The notes under the pieces: generated by a model | Database searches by the model: none | What the model was told of the DNA's origin: nothing | The model's input: only the letters and a program-made list of their open reading frames with translations | Shown here: positions 19,601-28,200 of the stretch, piece after piece | Layout of the letters: each line of letters begins with the position of its first letter | Numbering within the stretch: position 1 is the first letter of the stretch | NCBI RefSeq assembly: GCF_000758925.1 | Contig: NZ_JRNC01000060.1 | Location: forward strand, 1-33,171 | Direction: 5' to 3' | DNA from: Prevotella sp. S7-1-8 | GTDB lineage: Bacteria; Bacteroidota; Bacteroidia; Bacteroidales; Bacteroidaceae | DNA: 33,171 bases | Translations under genes and position numbers: made by a program

Positions 19601-21188
19601 TTCCGAGATTAATTCCTGCCCCTATTGTTAATCTTACATGCTGTGTATCAGAGTGATTAAGTGCAAGTTTGTTTATAGATAAAGGAAAGTGTCCCAATTT
19701 TGCCTCTCCTTCATAACCGAAGTATTCAGCGGAAATGTAAGGAGCAACCGTTGTGAGTCTAAGACCGCGGAAACTAATCTTATCAAATTTTGTTTGTGAT
19801 GTGGAGTCGCTGTTTCCCTCTTTTCCAAGAGTCATATATCCATGAAGTATTGCTTCTGGGATAAAACGATTTTCTACTAAGCGTAAAGTGACACTGGAAT
19901 TCTTTTCGAGATGAGCCTTTGCCTTAAAAATGGAGAAATCAAGTGCTTCTTCATTTTTAACCCGCATCGTATATTCATTATTAGGTTGCAGGTATCCTTC
20001 ATATCCCAAGGTAGTATTTTTACCCTTGAACGGCAAGCCTAATCGTCCCGTGAATTCTGCGGCGACAAGTTCACCTGCCATAAGGTTCAGTCCAAAATGG
20101 TCAACAGAAAACCGCCAGCCGTCAGCACTGCCCTTATCAAGCGAGAGAATACTGTCGGCAGAGAAAAGCCCCGTTATACCATAATCATCGATTAACAATC
20201 CCTTAGCCGAGAAACTAGCTCGTGAAAAAGCCTCCGGTAATGTTACAGAGACATTTTCTGCATATATCCCTCTCCATAGCACCTGTTCATCGGGAAGATA
20301 ATTTTGCTGGTATTCCTGTGGAAAACGTATCGTTTTGGCGTTCCGCTTACTACTGAAATCTAAAATGACGTTATTCAATGAGAATACGTAGTCTTTCAGT
20401 CCTTTGATTTCAAAACTTGGTAGGTCTAAAGACACAAGAAGGTCATTCCAACTTTCTATAACAGTATTAAAATGACCTATGACTTGATTCGATAAATTCC
20501 CATCCTTATTTATATTATTTGTAGCTGGCTTATAAGTACTGCTATTTGCAGTACCTTGTCCCCCAGCCCTGACTATGAGGGAGGTTGGAAAGTGGACTTC
20601 CGCGTCAATGGCTAAATTATGGAAACCATCACAGCCGATGATCATGTAGGTGTCACTTTGAGAAATACCCCTATCCTTGCGTAGTCCATTACCCTTAAGG
20701 ACAATCTTTGTATTTCCACCATTGAAAGGTATCTCGACATCGTGCAGGAGCGAAAGCTTCAATTCTCCTACCAGACCACCAGTATGTGTTCCTTTTATTC
20801 CTTCTGCCCCAAAGAAAAGCACCGTACGCCCGCCATTTGTTCCTTGTGGAATGACCGCCTTTGCATAAACGCCAAGCTCTGTAGAAGAAGTCTGCAAGGC
20901 AAAACGACTGATGGCAATCGTTATCTCCATACCACCAATCGTTCGTTTCATACCGATTGGAAGATTTATTGCTTCCTCTTCGTTATAATTCAGATCCTCT
21001 ACATATGCATTGGTTTCCGCAATACGTGCAAACATATTGTTCAGATCACCTATCTGTTGTATGGAATTGTTTTTTGTCTGTGAAAAGGATACATTTGTAC
21101 TCAATAGTAAAGTACAAAGTAATATGCTTATTCGATAACAAGCAATATTTTTCTTTAAGAGGGCTATGAAAACTGTCTGTATTTTCAT
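16629..21188 (-). CDS. Very large exported beta-rich protein, unrecognised family
   Basis: 1519 residues if started at ATG 21188 (MKIQTVFIALLKKN). The frame is open to ATG 21233, but the later start gives a more normal signal peptide (basic N-region, IACYRISILLCTLLLSTNVS, then FSQ). I do not recognise the family. The N-terminal two thirds is beta-rich with repeated Gly-x-(aromatic) turns. A central Gly-rich part, about residues 650-700 (HPGIPIIGALTLNGIGGALT), and a part near 960-1000 (YAYLQGELGVKVKLWLIRI then VPVIKGGAAALLQAG) look like membrane-associated or barrel-like strands. The C-terminal 450 residues include Ig-like strands. No T9SS sorting domain or lipobox is visible. It is the first structural gene after the regulator and is followed 2 bp later by the FN3 gene. 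Position and size suggest a conserved outer-membrane or secretion component of the same system, but this is inference. Confidence 0.65.
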   Translation of the reverse strand: MKIQTVFIALLKKNIACYRISILLCTLLLSTNVSFSQTKNNSIQQIGDLNNMFARIAETNAYVEDLNYNEEEAINLPIGMKRTIGGMEITIAISRFALQTSSTELGVYAKAVIPQGTNGGRTVLFFGAEGIKGTHTGGLVGELKLSLLHDVEIPFNGGNTKIVLKGNGLRKDRGISQSDTYMIIGCDGFHNLAIDAEVHFPTSLIVRAGGQGTANSSTYKPATNNINKDGNLSNQVIGHFNTVIESWNDLLVSLDLPSFEIKGLKDYVFSLNNVILDFSSKRNAKTIRFPQEYQQNYLPDEQVLWRGIYAENVSVTLPEAFSRASFSAKGLLIDDYGITGLFSADSILSLDKGSADGWRFSVDHFGLNLMAGELVAAEFTGRLGLPFKGKNTTLGYEGYLQPNNEYTMRVKNEEALDFSIFKAKAHLEKNSSVTLRLVENRFIPEAILHGYMTLGKEGNSDSTSQTKFDKISFRGLRLTTVAPYISAEYFGYEGEAKLGHFPLSINKLALNHSDTQHVRLTIGAGINLGKNLFSGATELNLLAKYENQTWVFDKLEVGSIAVNSVIAGVITLNGHLNWHRGDAIYGNGFAGDVTLGFSFDGKVEKDTSIKSKHDISITARAAFGRKDDFRYWYADGMATFHPGIPIIGALTLNGIGGALTSGVRAEGRSPEGGRFTSSNYIPDASMGIGFKASTVIEIGKVAYGEAAFEMIFSKAGGLELAGFYGYGEFPNRGGGSVSTSEKLEKQQRTFPAKLSEQFKQQDWTQLAEAIKSMPDAIKDMGLSGTLRIQMDFQNHVLLASSDVYLNTPSEFIRGVGERGKAGWGVLHIDPKEWYLHLGTPTNRLGVQLAVGNILAVKTGSYFMAGNRIPDMPAPPQAVADLLGQDIGRLSLGRNLDALSTGKGFAFGSELSVKTGDIQFLIMYANFNAGLGFDVMLKDYAQAQCRGRSGTIGMDGWYAMGQTYAYLQGELGVKVKLWLIRIRVPVIKGGAAALLQAGLPDPTFFKGYLGVNLNVLGLIKGKARFKLSIGEECDVVIPGSSPIEEPMINDLAPADKENEVSVFSVPQATFNIAIGKSFEATTDAGETTYYRINLKEFIVKDKKEHVIPGKLLWGKDKTDVRFQSKEILPPNTDLTAEVRIIFEELKNGVWKPVLTSGKPAFEEKINHFTTGSAPSDIPMRNIVYAYPVIGQRYFLPKEYSKGYVQLQFGQKYLFEKGFDYKLSFVTKQNERIATDFKYNEAENRLEFTLPELRRQTEYTLDLSYSAAQKDMANDNKKSSVIKEIKDNDDFSGQIGGDKAIAKISNEMEQSILKYDFTTSQYATFREKMRSVKVRDNLAIDAGVALLLGANVQGKEAFDEAEVIGVEKTQYKPLLTLRSDFKEEYFRGAVLPLVYEGYPYGNIHLSEREEQPIGVPPYRAFSPSQNYLSALHSESVNLSLYHFPFTFDASLVSYNDYRDLQNTIINSRDAVTPQVYNRFVMGSLPVLKKGKYQTTISYVLPDGTVTNSVDFIYTNQLNLNK

Positions 21189-21223
21189 AATGGCAAAGAT
21201 TGTAAAGATAAAGAAACAAACAG

Positions 21224-21430
21224 TTATGTGCATTTTGTCGATACAAGAAGTTCTCTAATATCAATATCAAGTACCAACGCTATTTCTAAAAGAGTATCCA
21301 AAGAAGGCTGGGTCTTATTGGAGCACCATTTTGAAACTGTATTCTCGGATTTTCCAAGTTGCTCTGCCAGCCATTTGCTTGTACGCTGCTTCTCCACAAG
21401 CACAACTTTAATTCTATTTATTATCGTCAT
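21224..21430 (-). CDS. XRE-family helix-turn-helix regulator
   Basis: 68 residues, almost entirely one Cro/C1-type HTH. The segment TSKWLAEQLGKSENTVSKWC holds the HTH helices (scaffold and recognition helix), followed by SLDTLLEIALVLDIDIRELL, the usual helix 4-5 signature. It reads in the same direction as the cargo genes; its stop is 35 bp before the preferred start of the giant downstream gene and the upstream alternative start would overlap it. A good Bacteroides-type promoter lies upstream (see 21471-21502). It is the first gene of the operon and sits opposite the DUF4099/DUF3945 gene, so it could repress its own operon, the replication block, or both. Small XRE proteins of this kind are common in Bacteroidales elements, so it may belong to the element backbone rather than to the cargo. 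Confidence 0.85.
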   Translation of the reverse strand: MTIINRIKVVLVEKQRTSKWLAEQLGKSENTVSKWCSNKTQPSLDTLLEIALVLDIDIRELLVSTKCT

Positions 21431-21470
21431 ACGATGATTTTATTTATTTCTTCATCCATTAAATATCCTA

Positions 21471-21502
21471 CAAAGTTACTCATTGTCTATTGGATTGACG
21501 AA
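21471..21502 (-). promoter_or_regulatory. Promoter of the cargo operon (Bacteroidota type)
   Basis: On the minus strand TAACTTTG (plus-strand 21471-21478) fits the Bacteroidota -7 consensus TAnnTTTG exactly. TTCG (21499-21502) lies 20 bp upstream and matches three of four bases of the -33 TTTG box. The regulator ATG follows about 40 bases downstream. No other comparably good promoter was seen inside the tightly packed operon, so this one may serve all nine genes. Confidence 0.6.
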
Positions 21503-21600
21503 GAAAATGACAGAAATTTTTGAAAATCCGTCATTTTTCCCAATATTTCCCGATTTATCCTACCTAATCCTCGATTTCTACCTTTTCTATTATATACTTA

Positions 21601-21608
21601 TAACTTCG
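21601..21608 (+). promoter_or_regulatory. Possible -7 box for the DUF4099/DUF3945 gene
   Basis: TAACTTCG differs from the Bacteroidota -7 box TAnnTTTG by one base and lies about 42 bases before the ATG at 21651. I see no convincing -33 element. The rest of 21503-21650 is AT-rich and shows no other structure that I can support. Confidence 0.3.
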
Positions 21609-21650
21609 CTGTGTTACAGTCATTTATTCATCTTAAAAACAAAAAAAAAT

Positions 21651-23054
21651 ATGGAACCAAACAGCAATGACAACTATGTGCTGGTCTTGGAAGATCGCAC
21701 GGAAGTAAAGAACGAGAAAGAAATGGGGAAACTCTCCGTAGTATCCAGTATCGACAACAAGGGCAACCTGCAAACAACGGAAGCCGCAGCCGCCAATCAA
21801 GCCGCTTTCTTGAAGTTTAACAACAAGGACGGACTTCTAAAAAACTTCATGAGCAATTTTCTCCGTCAGTTCAACGCCCCATCTCGTTTCGGACTGTACA
21901 AAGTTTTGGCAAACAATGTAGAACAAGGTGTGGACAATCTTCGCACCATGTTGCAAAGTCGTGAAAAGCCAGAAAGCAAACAGCAGCTGGCAGAGATTGG
22001 AGTGCCCTTTGACGATTATCTGCCGAAAAAGAAAAACGCCACAGTCATTGATGAATCAAAGATTGATTGGAAGCAACTCGACGACCTCGGTCTTACCCGT
22101 GAACGACTGGAACAAAGTGGAGAGTTAGAAAAGATGCTTTCTTGGCAGAAGAGTAACCTTGTTACTATTGCCGTACCTATTGGTGATACAACTATCTACA
22201 CCGAAGCACGTCTTGCTTTCCGCACGGATGATAATGGCAATGTCGGCCTGGCTATCCACCCTTTACGCAAGGAGCCACAGCTCGACTTCCCCTATATGGG
22301 CTACAAGTTCTCGCCCGAAGAGAAAGAACAACTACTCACTACGGGTAATCTCGGTAAAACTATCGAAGTAACTCCCAAGAACGGAGAGCCTTTCTCTGCC
22401 TACGTATCTATCGATCCACAGACCAACGAAATTATAGCCCTGCGTGCCGACCGTGTGAACATTCCCAAAGAGATAAAGGGTGTTACACTTTCTGATGCAC
22501 AGTATAAAGACCTTGTTGAGGGCAAAGCCGTGAAAGTGGAAGGAATGACCGCCAAGAGTGGTAAGTCCTTCAATGCTACCTTGCAGGTCAATGCCGAGAA
22601 GAAAGGCATCGAGTTCATTTTCGATAACAAGCAAGGCTTGAAAGAACGACAGCAGCACACGCAGCAGCAAGGCGCACCACGCAAACTCTGTGGTTTGGAA
22701 CTCTCCGACAAGCAGCGTGAAGCCTTGGACAGCGGTCGAACGCTTTATCTGAAAAACATGGTGGACAAGGAAGGACAACCCTTCAATGCCTATGTTCGCA
22801 TGGACAAGGAACAGAATCGCCCACGTTTTTACAAGTGGAATCCTGACAAAAAGCAAGAAACCGGCAAAGAAAAGGTGGTTGCTGTGGCAGAAGAACACAA
22901 GACGCAGGTAGCCGTGAACAACCACGGCAAGACCAACGAAGCCACGAAGAACGTGAAAGAGCCATTGAAGACTGGGCAGACACAGCCCACTGCCGCCCAA
23001 AAGCAAAAGCAGGACGAAAACAAACAGAAGAAGTCCCGTGGACGTAAGATGTAA
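21651..23054 (+). CDS. DUF4099/DUF3945 element-backbone protein
   Basis: 467 residues from ATG 21651 (MEPNSNDNYVLVLEDRTE). The frame is open upstream to 21483, but this ATG gives the usual family N-terminus and clears the promoter region. Residues about 135-230 (IDWKQLDDLGLTRERLEQSG ... LAIHPLRKEPQLDFPY) look like DUF4099. Three copies of a roughly 60-residue DUF3945-type unit follow near 215, 277 and 348, each with an LS..Q...L..G helix, a K.G..F.AY/AT strand and an acidic turn. The tail (about 395-467) is low-complexity and rich in Lys, Gln and Thr, suggesting nucleic-acid contact. These proteins are found next to topB in Bacteroidales conjugative elements; their biochemical role is not known to me. 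It is 21 bp upstream of topB and probably cotranscribed. Confidence 0.88.
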   Translation: MEPNSNDNYVLVLEDRTEVKNEKEMGKLSVVSSIDNKGNLQTTEAAAANQAAFLKFNNKDGLLKNFMSNFLRQFNAPSRFGLYKVLANNVEQGVDNLRTMLQSREKPESKQQLAEIGVPFDDYLPKKKNATVIDESKIDWKQLDDLGLTRERLEQSGELEKMLSWQKSNLVTIAVPIGDTTIYTEARLAFRTDDNGNVGLAIHPLRKEPQLDFPYMGYKFSPEEKEQLLTTGNLGKTIEVTPKNGEPFSAYVSIDPQTNEIIALRADRVNIPKEIKGVTLSDAQYKDLVEGKAVKVEGMTAKSGKSFNATLQVNAEKKGIEFIFDNKQGLKERQQHTQQQGAPRKLCGLELSDKQREALDSGRTLYLKNMVDKEGQPFNAYVRMDKEQNRPRFYKWNPDKKQETGKEKVVAVAEEHKTQVAVNNHGKTNEATKNVKEPLKTGQTQPTAAQKQKQDENKQKKSRGRKM

Positions 23055-23075
23055 CCCTTAATTCTATTATCGACT

Positions 23076-25181
23076 ATGACAACTTGTATTATTGCCGAGA
23101 AACCCTCGGTAGCCAGAGATATAGCCCGCATTGTTGGGGCAAATAGCAAGAAGGACGGATATTTAGAAGGAAGTGGGTATCTCGTTACATGGGCAATGGG
23201 ACACCTCATCGCCCTTGCCATGCCTGAAGCCTACGGCTTTTCCGCCTACAAAGCCGAAGACCTGCCCATCCGTCCCAATCCTTTTCAGTTAGTGGTACGC
23301 CAAGTGCGCAGGGACAAGGAATATATATCCAATCCTGCAGCACTCAAACAACTCAAGGTGATACGTTCCTGCTTCGACAAGGCAGACCGTATTGTTGTTG
23401 CCACCGATGCAGGGCGTGAAGGAGAGTTGATATTTCGCTATATTTATCAACATCTTGGTTGTAGGAAACCTTTCGACCGTCTTTGGATTTCATCACTGAC
23501 GGATAAAGCTATCCGTGAAAGACTTTCCAATCTCAAATCTGGAAGCCATTACGATAATCTCTATTACTCCGCCAAGGCAAGAAGCGAAGCCGACTGGTTG
23601 GTGGGTATCAATGCCAGCCGTGCATTGTCCATCGTCCGCAAAGGCGGCTATTCCTTGGGACGGGTACAAACCCCAGCTCTTGCTATGGTCTGCCGTCGGT
23701 ATATAGAGAACCGTGATTTTTCTTCCGTACCATTTTGGAAATTATCCGTTCTCACAGAAAAAGAGGGTTTGTCACTGAAAGCCGTTGGCTGTAAAGACTA
23801 TGAGAATGAAGCATCAGCACAGACAGCTCTCGCTACGCTTCGCAGTCAGAGCCAGCTTACAGTGGAATCGGTCGTAAGACGAGTTGATGAGCATGGGCGA
23901 ATAAAGGTAACACATACCGCGCCACCACTCTTGTACGACCTTACTGCCTTGCAGAAAGATGCCAACAGACGCCACGGCTTTTCAGCAGACAAAACCCTCT
24001 CAATAGCCCAAAGCCTCTATGAGAAGAAAATCACGACCTATCCCCGCACAGGCAGCCGATACATCAGTGAGGATGTTTTCGAGGAAGTACCCACCCTGCT
24101 CCGCAAGACAGGAGAAACACTTCCGACTCCGCTTAACCGCCATTCGGTGGATAACACAAAGATAACAGACCACCACGCCATTATTCCTACAGGAGAAACA
24201 CCACAGGGCTTATCGGCAGAAGAGGTGACCGTCTATCAGATGGTAGTAACTCGTTTCATCGAAGCATTTTCTCCCGATTCAGAGGAAGATCGTATGCAGG
24301 TTCGTTTCACGGACGGCACCAACACCTTTACTTGGAAAGCATGCCGACAAATCTCTTTAGGTTGGAAAGCCGTACAGAAAGGTAAAGAAGCGGAAGCAGA
24401 TAAGAAAGAAGATAGTGATGAACATACTTTGTCTTCATTGCCGAACTTAGCAGAAGGTGAAGTCCTATCACTTGTCAATGCGGACATCACCGAGCATAAA
24501 ACCAAACCTAAACCTCTCTACACAGAAGCGACACTGCTTTCTGCTATGGAGAACGCAGGAAAAGAGGTCGAAGATGCAGAAAGTAAGAAAGCAATGGCTG
24601 AGTGTGGCATCGGAACACCTGCCACCCGTGCCAACATCATCGAAACGCTTATCCTCCGTGACTATATCCGAAGAGACAAGAAATCCATCATACCTACCGA
24701 GAAAGGCTTGGTCGTCTATGAGATTGTCAAGGACAAAAAGATTGCCAATGCAGAGATGACAGGTGGTTGGGAACTGGCTCTTGCCGCTATCGAGGCTGGA
24801 CAGATGCCGCCCGAAAAGTTTGCACAAGGCATCAACTCTTACGTTGGCACCATTTGTGAGGAACTGCTTTCTCTTGCCCCCAAACAGAAGTCTTATCCCA
24901 CCTATCGCTGCCCCAAGTGTGGCACTGAGAGCGTGGGCATCTATGCCAAGGTTGCCAAATGCAGACATGAGGACTGTGACTTTCATATCTTCCGTGAGGT
25001 TTGTGGCACGCTTCTCACAGAGGACCATATCCGGGATTTGCTAACCACAGGACGTACACCCATTCTCAAAGGATTGACCAGTAAGGCAAGCAAAAAGTTC
25101 AACGCCCGACTTGTCCTTAATGAAGATTACACCACTTCTTTTGAATTTGAAAACAGGAAAGGAAAACAAAGAGGGAGATAA
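23076..25181 (+). CDS. topB: DNA topoisomerase III (type IA)
   Basis: 701 residues. The N-terminal Toprim domain has E7 (CIIAEKPSVARDI) and D111-AGREGE117. The active-site tyrosine is Y322 in KITTYPRTGSR. Type IA core motifs are present (SLGRVQTPALAM; GIGTPATRANIIE). A zinc-ribbon follows with C612, C615, C629 and C634. The last 50 residues (LLTTGRTPILKGLTSKASKK) form a unit resembling the DUF3945 repeats of the upstream protein. The enzyme passes single strands to decatenate DNA; in Bacteroidales elements a topB copy is part of the transfer/excision block. Length is normal and all catalytic residues seen are intact. It follows the DUF4099/DUF3945 gene by 21 bp and is followed by a strong hairpin terminator. 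Confidence 0.95.
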   Translation: MTTCIIAEKPSVARDIARIVGANSKKDGYLEGSGYLVTWAMGHLIALAMPEAYGFSAYKAEDLPIRPNPFQLVVRQVRRDKEYISNPAALKQLKVIRSCFDKADRIVVATDAGREGELIFRYIYQHLGCRKPFDRLWISSLTDKAIRERLSNLKSGSHYDNLYYSAKARSEADWLVGINASRALSIVRKGGYSLGRVQTPALAMVCRRYIENRDFSSVPFWKLSVLTEKEGLSLKAVGCKDYENEASAQTALATLRSQSQLTVESVVRRVDEHGRIKVTHTAPPLLYDLTALQKDANRRHGFSADKTLSIAQSLYEKKITTYPRTGSRYISEDVFEEVPTLLRKTGETLPTPLNRHSVDNTKITDHHAIIPTGETPQGLSAEEVTVYQMVVTRFIEAFSPDSEEDRMQVRFTDGTNTFTWKACRQISLGWKAVQKGKEAEADKKEDSDEHTLSSLPNLAEGEVLSLVNADITEHKTKPKPLYTEATLLSAMENAGKEVEDAESKKAMAECGIGTPATRANIIETLILRDYIRRDKKSIIPTEKGLVVYEIVKDKKIANAEMTGGWELALAAIEAGQMPPEKFAQGINSYVGTICEELLSLAPKQKSYPTYRCPKCGTESVGIYAKVAKCRHEDCDFHIFREVCGTLLTEDHIRDLLTTGRTPILKGLTSKASKKFNARLVLNEDYTTSFEFENRKGKQRGR

Positions 25182-25209
25182 TCCCCATAGAAACAAAGCG
25201 GAACAGAAC

Positions 25210-25248
25210 AGGTCGGAAGGTGATATACTGTTATCTTCCGACCTTTTT
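25210..25248 (+). terminator. Rho-independent terminator after topB
   Basis: A perfect 10-bp inverted repeat, AGGTCGGAAG (25210-25219) and CTTCCGACCT (25235-25244), encloses a 15-base loop. A T run overlaps the end of the right arm (25244-25248). It lies 28 bases after the topB stop and 25 bases before the helicase start. It should end or attenuate DUF3945-topB transcription and so limit read-through to the helicase. Confidence 0.85.
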
Positions 25249-25273
25249 CCTCCTTAATTAAAAAGAAAAAACT

Positions 25274-28200
25274 ATGGCATACAATAAGAAAAACGTCCTT
25301 GAAGCCAACACAGAAGCCATCCGTGTTGTGCTTCGCTTGGAAAAAGAACGCCGCGAAGCCACCGAAGCAGAGAAAAGTATCTTACGGAACTATCAGGGCT
25401 TCGGTGGCTTGAAATGTGTACTCAACCGCACAGATAACCCCGATGATATACGCTATTGGAGCAAGTCAGAGCAGAATCTCTTTGAACCGACACAGCAGCT
25501 CAAACAGATGATTTATCGTGAATCCGTAGATGCCAATACCGCCAAACGGTACTGGGAGAGCATCAAGGCAAGCGTGCTAACCTCCTTCTATACCGATACC
25601 CGTATCGTGTCTGCTATATCGGACGCACTTGCCTCCACAAACCTGCAGATAAGACGATGTTTAGACCCTTCTATGGGTATGGGTGCCTTTGCCGAGACCT
25701 TTGCAAAGCAAGCGGGTGTTGTAGATGCAATGGAAAAGGACCTGCTCACTGCCCGCATCAGCCAAGCCCTGCACCCTTATGGAAAAGGCAATATCTTCGT
25801 TCAAAACGAGCCTTTTGAAGCCATTGGAGAACTGGAAGACAAGGACAAATACGACCTTGTTACAAGTAACATTCCTTTCGGTGATTTCATGGTCTATGAC
25901 CGAGAATACAGCAAAGGCAAGGACACTCTCAAACGTGAGTCCACACGTGCCATCCACAATTACTTCTTCGTGAAAGGTCTGGACTGCATCAAGGAAGGTG
26001 GCTTACTGGCATTCATCACCTCTCAGGGTGTATTGGACAGTCCTCGCAATGAAGCCATACGCCGTTACCTCATGCAGAACAGTCGCCTTATCTCCGCTCT
26101 CCGTTTACCGTCGGGCATGTTTTCAGATAATGCAGGAACGGATGTAGGCAGTGACCTCATCGTCCTGCAGAAGCAGACAGGTAAAGAAATCAGCGAGGGG
26201 ATTGAACAGCAGTTTGTAGAAACTCTTTCCGTTCCCAAAGAAGAAGGCTCTTCTGTCGTCTTCAAGCACAACTCACTTTTTGCAGGAGATTGGAAAGACA
26301 TTGCTCACCGTATCATCGCCACGGAGCGCACGATGGGTACAGACCCCTACGGCAAGCCTACATGGGAGTATCGCTTCGATGGCAGCATTGATGATATGGC
26401 GGAGAGTATCAGGACACAGCTCTCCTTGGAAGTTGAGCAACGCTTTGACCGCAAACTCTATGAAACAGGCATACCTATGACGGAGGAGGAACGGCAGAAA
26501 GAAGCCGAGAAGCAACTGCATAAGTTAGGGATAACGGTTGATTTGCCCAAAGAGGACCCAAAAACGGACAAGGAGGCGGAGAATGCCTATAATTTGATGC
26601 CCGACAGTATCAGGAAGCAACTACCTAAACTTTACAGTACGGAAAAGGAACTCATTGGCGATAAGATAGCCTATGCACGCTATTTCTTCCCGATGGGAGC
26701 ATACACAGCCTACCTTCTGGAATATGACCCTAAGAGCCGCATTGGTTTCGGTGCTGTCACGATGGGTTACGGCTGGGAGCTTGGCAATATGTCCCTTGAT
26801 GAGATGGAAGGCGTGAAGGTAAGAGGACTGGGGATTGAACGCGACCTGTATTTCTCTCCTAAGAAATTGCACGAGATAGCCGAGTTGGAAGAAATCGTCA
26901 GGGAACAATATACCAAAGAAGAAGTGGTGGCAGAGGAAATTAAGGAAGAAGCGGTAACAAATACAGAAGACACGGTTAAGAAGACTGTGAACGGTACTTC
27001 TGGAATCAAGATATCCAAGGAAGAGTTGGAAACTGAAACAGAAATTAATGTCGGGCAAGTCATAGAACCGGACGATTTTACCATTACCAAGGCACAGGCA
27101 ACAGAAAATACCGTTTCCAATGGAGAGACTACTCCATTGCAACCACCATCATCGGAGTCTGTACCACAGCAATCTGTGTCAAAGCAACCATCCATAAACG
27201 TTGAACCTGCACCCGAAGGTGTACCCGCCTTGACACTTCACCGACAATACGAACAGGAAAGGTCGGAAATCCGTACGGATATTGAAGCCCCAAGAGAGAT
27301 GAACGGACAGACGGTGTTCTTTGACGACGATCATCATCCAGTGGTGGGCAACAACATGGAAGACATCGGACAACCGGAGCAACTGTCACTGTTTGCCCCA
27401 GAGGAATACAGCCTTTGGACAAGAGAGGTAAGCCGTGTGAACAATGAAATCAAGGATAATTCAGGAACTTCACAGGCGCACCGTCCTATAACACAAACTG
27501 CTCCCCAGAAACCATCGGAGTCCAAGATACAAAAGTCAGTAACCTCTCCTCAACGGCGTACCCGTAGTAGCAGGAAAGCAGCTTCTTCCTCTTCACGTGA
27601 GCCATCCCTTTTCGACTTCATGAACGAAGACGAGGAGCGCAAGCCAAAACCGATAGCGGAAGTCAGAAAGGAGTTTGACGCTTCCCCACGCCCTTTTCTC
27701 TCTTCGCCGGACTCACACCTAAGAGACGGCACCATTGTCGTGCAGAAAGGGCAGGTGGGGTTTCTTTCTGATCTGAAGCGACATCCAACCTTTAATCCGA
27801 TGGACTTGCCGTATGCACAGCTTTCCCGTCTCAAAGCCTATATCGAGATACGGGAGTGCTATCATCGTCTCTATGACTACGAGGCAGAAAACCATGCTGA
27901 AGACAAGGAAGACCGCAGCAGGCTCAACCACCTATATGATGACTATGTTGCACGCTGGGGCTACTTTAACCAGAAGGCGAACACCGACATCATCAAGATG
28001 GATGCTACAGGCGTGGAAATGCTCTTCTTGGAACGGTCCGAAAACGGCAGGTACGTCAAGGCGGACATCTTTGACCATCCTACGACATTTTCCACCACGG
28101 AACTGACCGTTGCCGCAGACCCGATGGAGGCTCTTGGCGCATCGCTCAACAAGTACGGTACGGTGGAACTTGACTACATGAGTTCACTTTTACCTGATAT

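Noticed and set aside
21483..21650. 56-residue N-terminal extension of the DUF4099/DUF3945 protein
   Set aside because: It is hydrophobic, low in family resemblance and would cover the control region; ATG 21651 fits the family start.
22332..23006. Long minus-strand frame (224 codons) opposite the DUF4099/DUF3945 gene
   Set aside because: It lies wholly antisense to a recognised gene, and its composition is that of a reverse-frame shadow with no family features.
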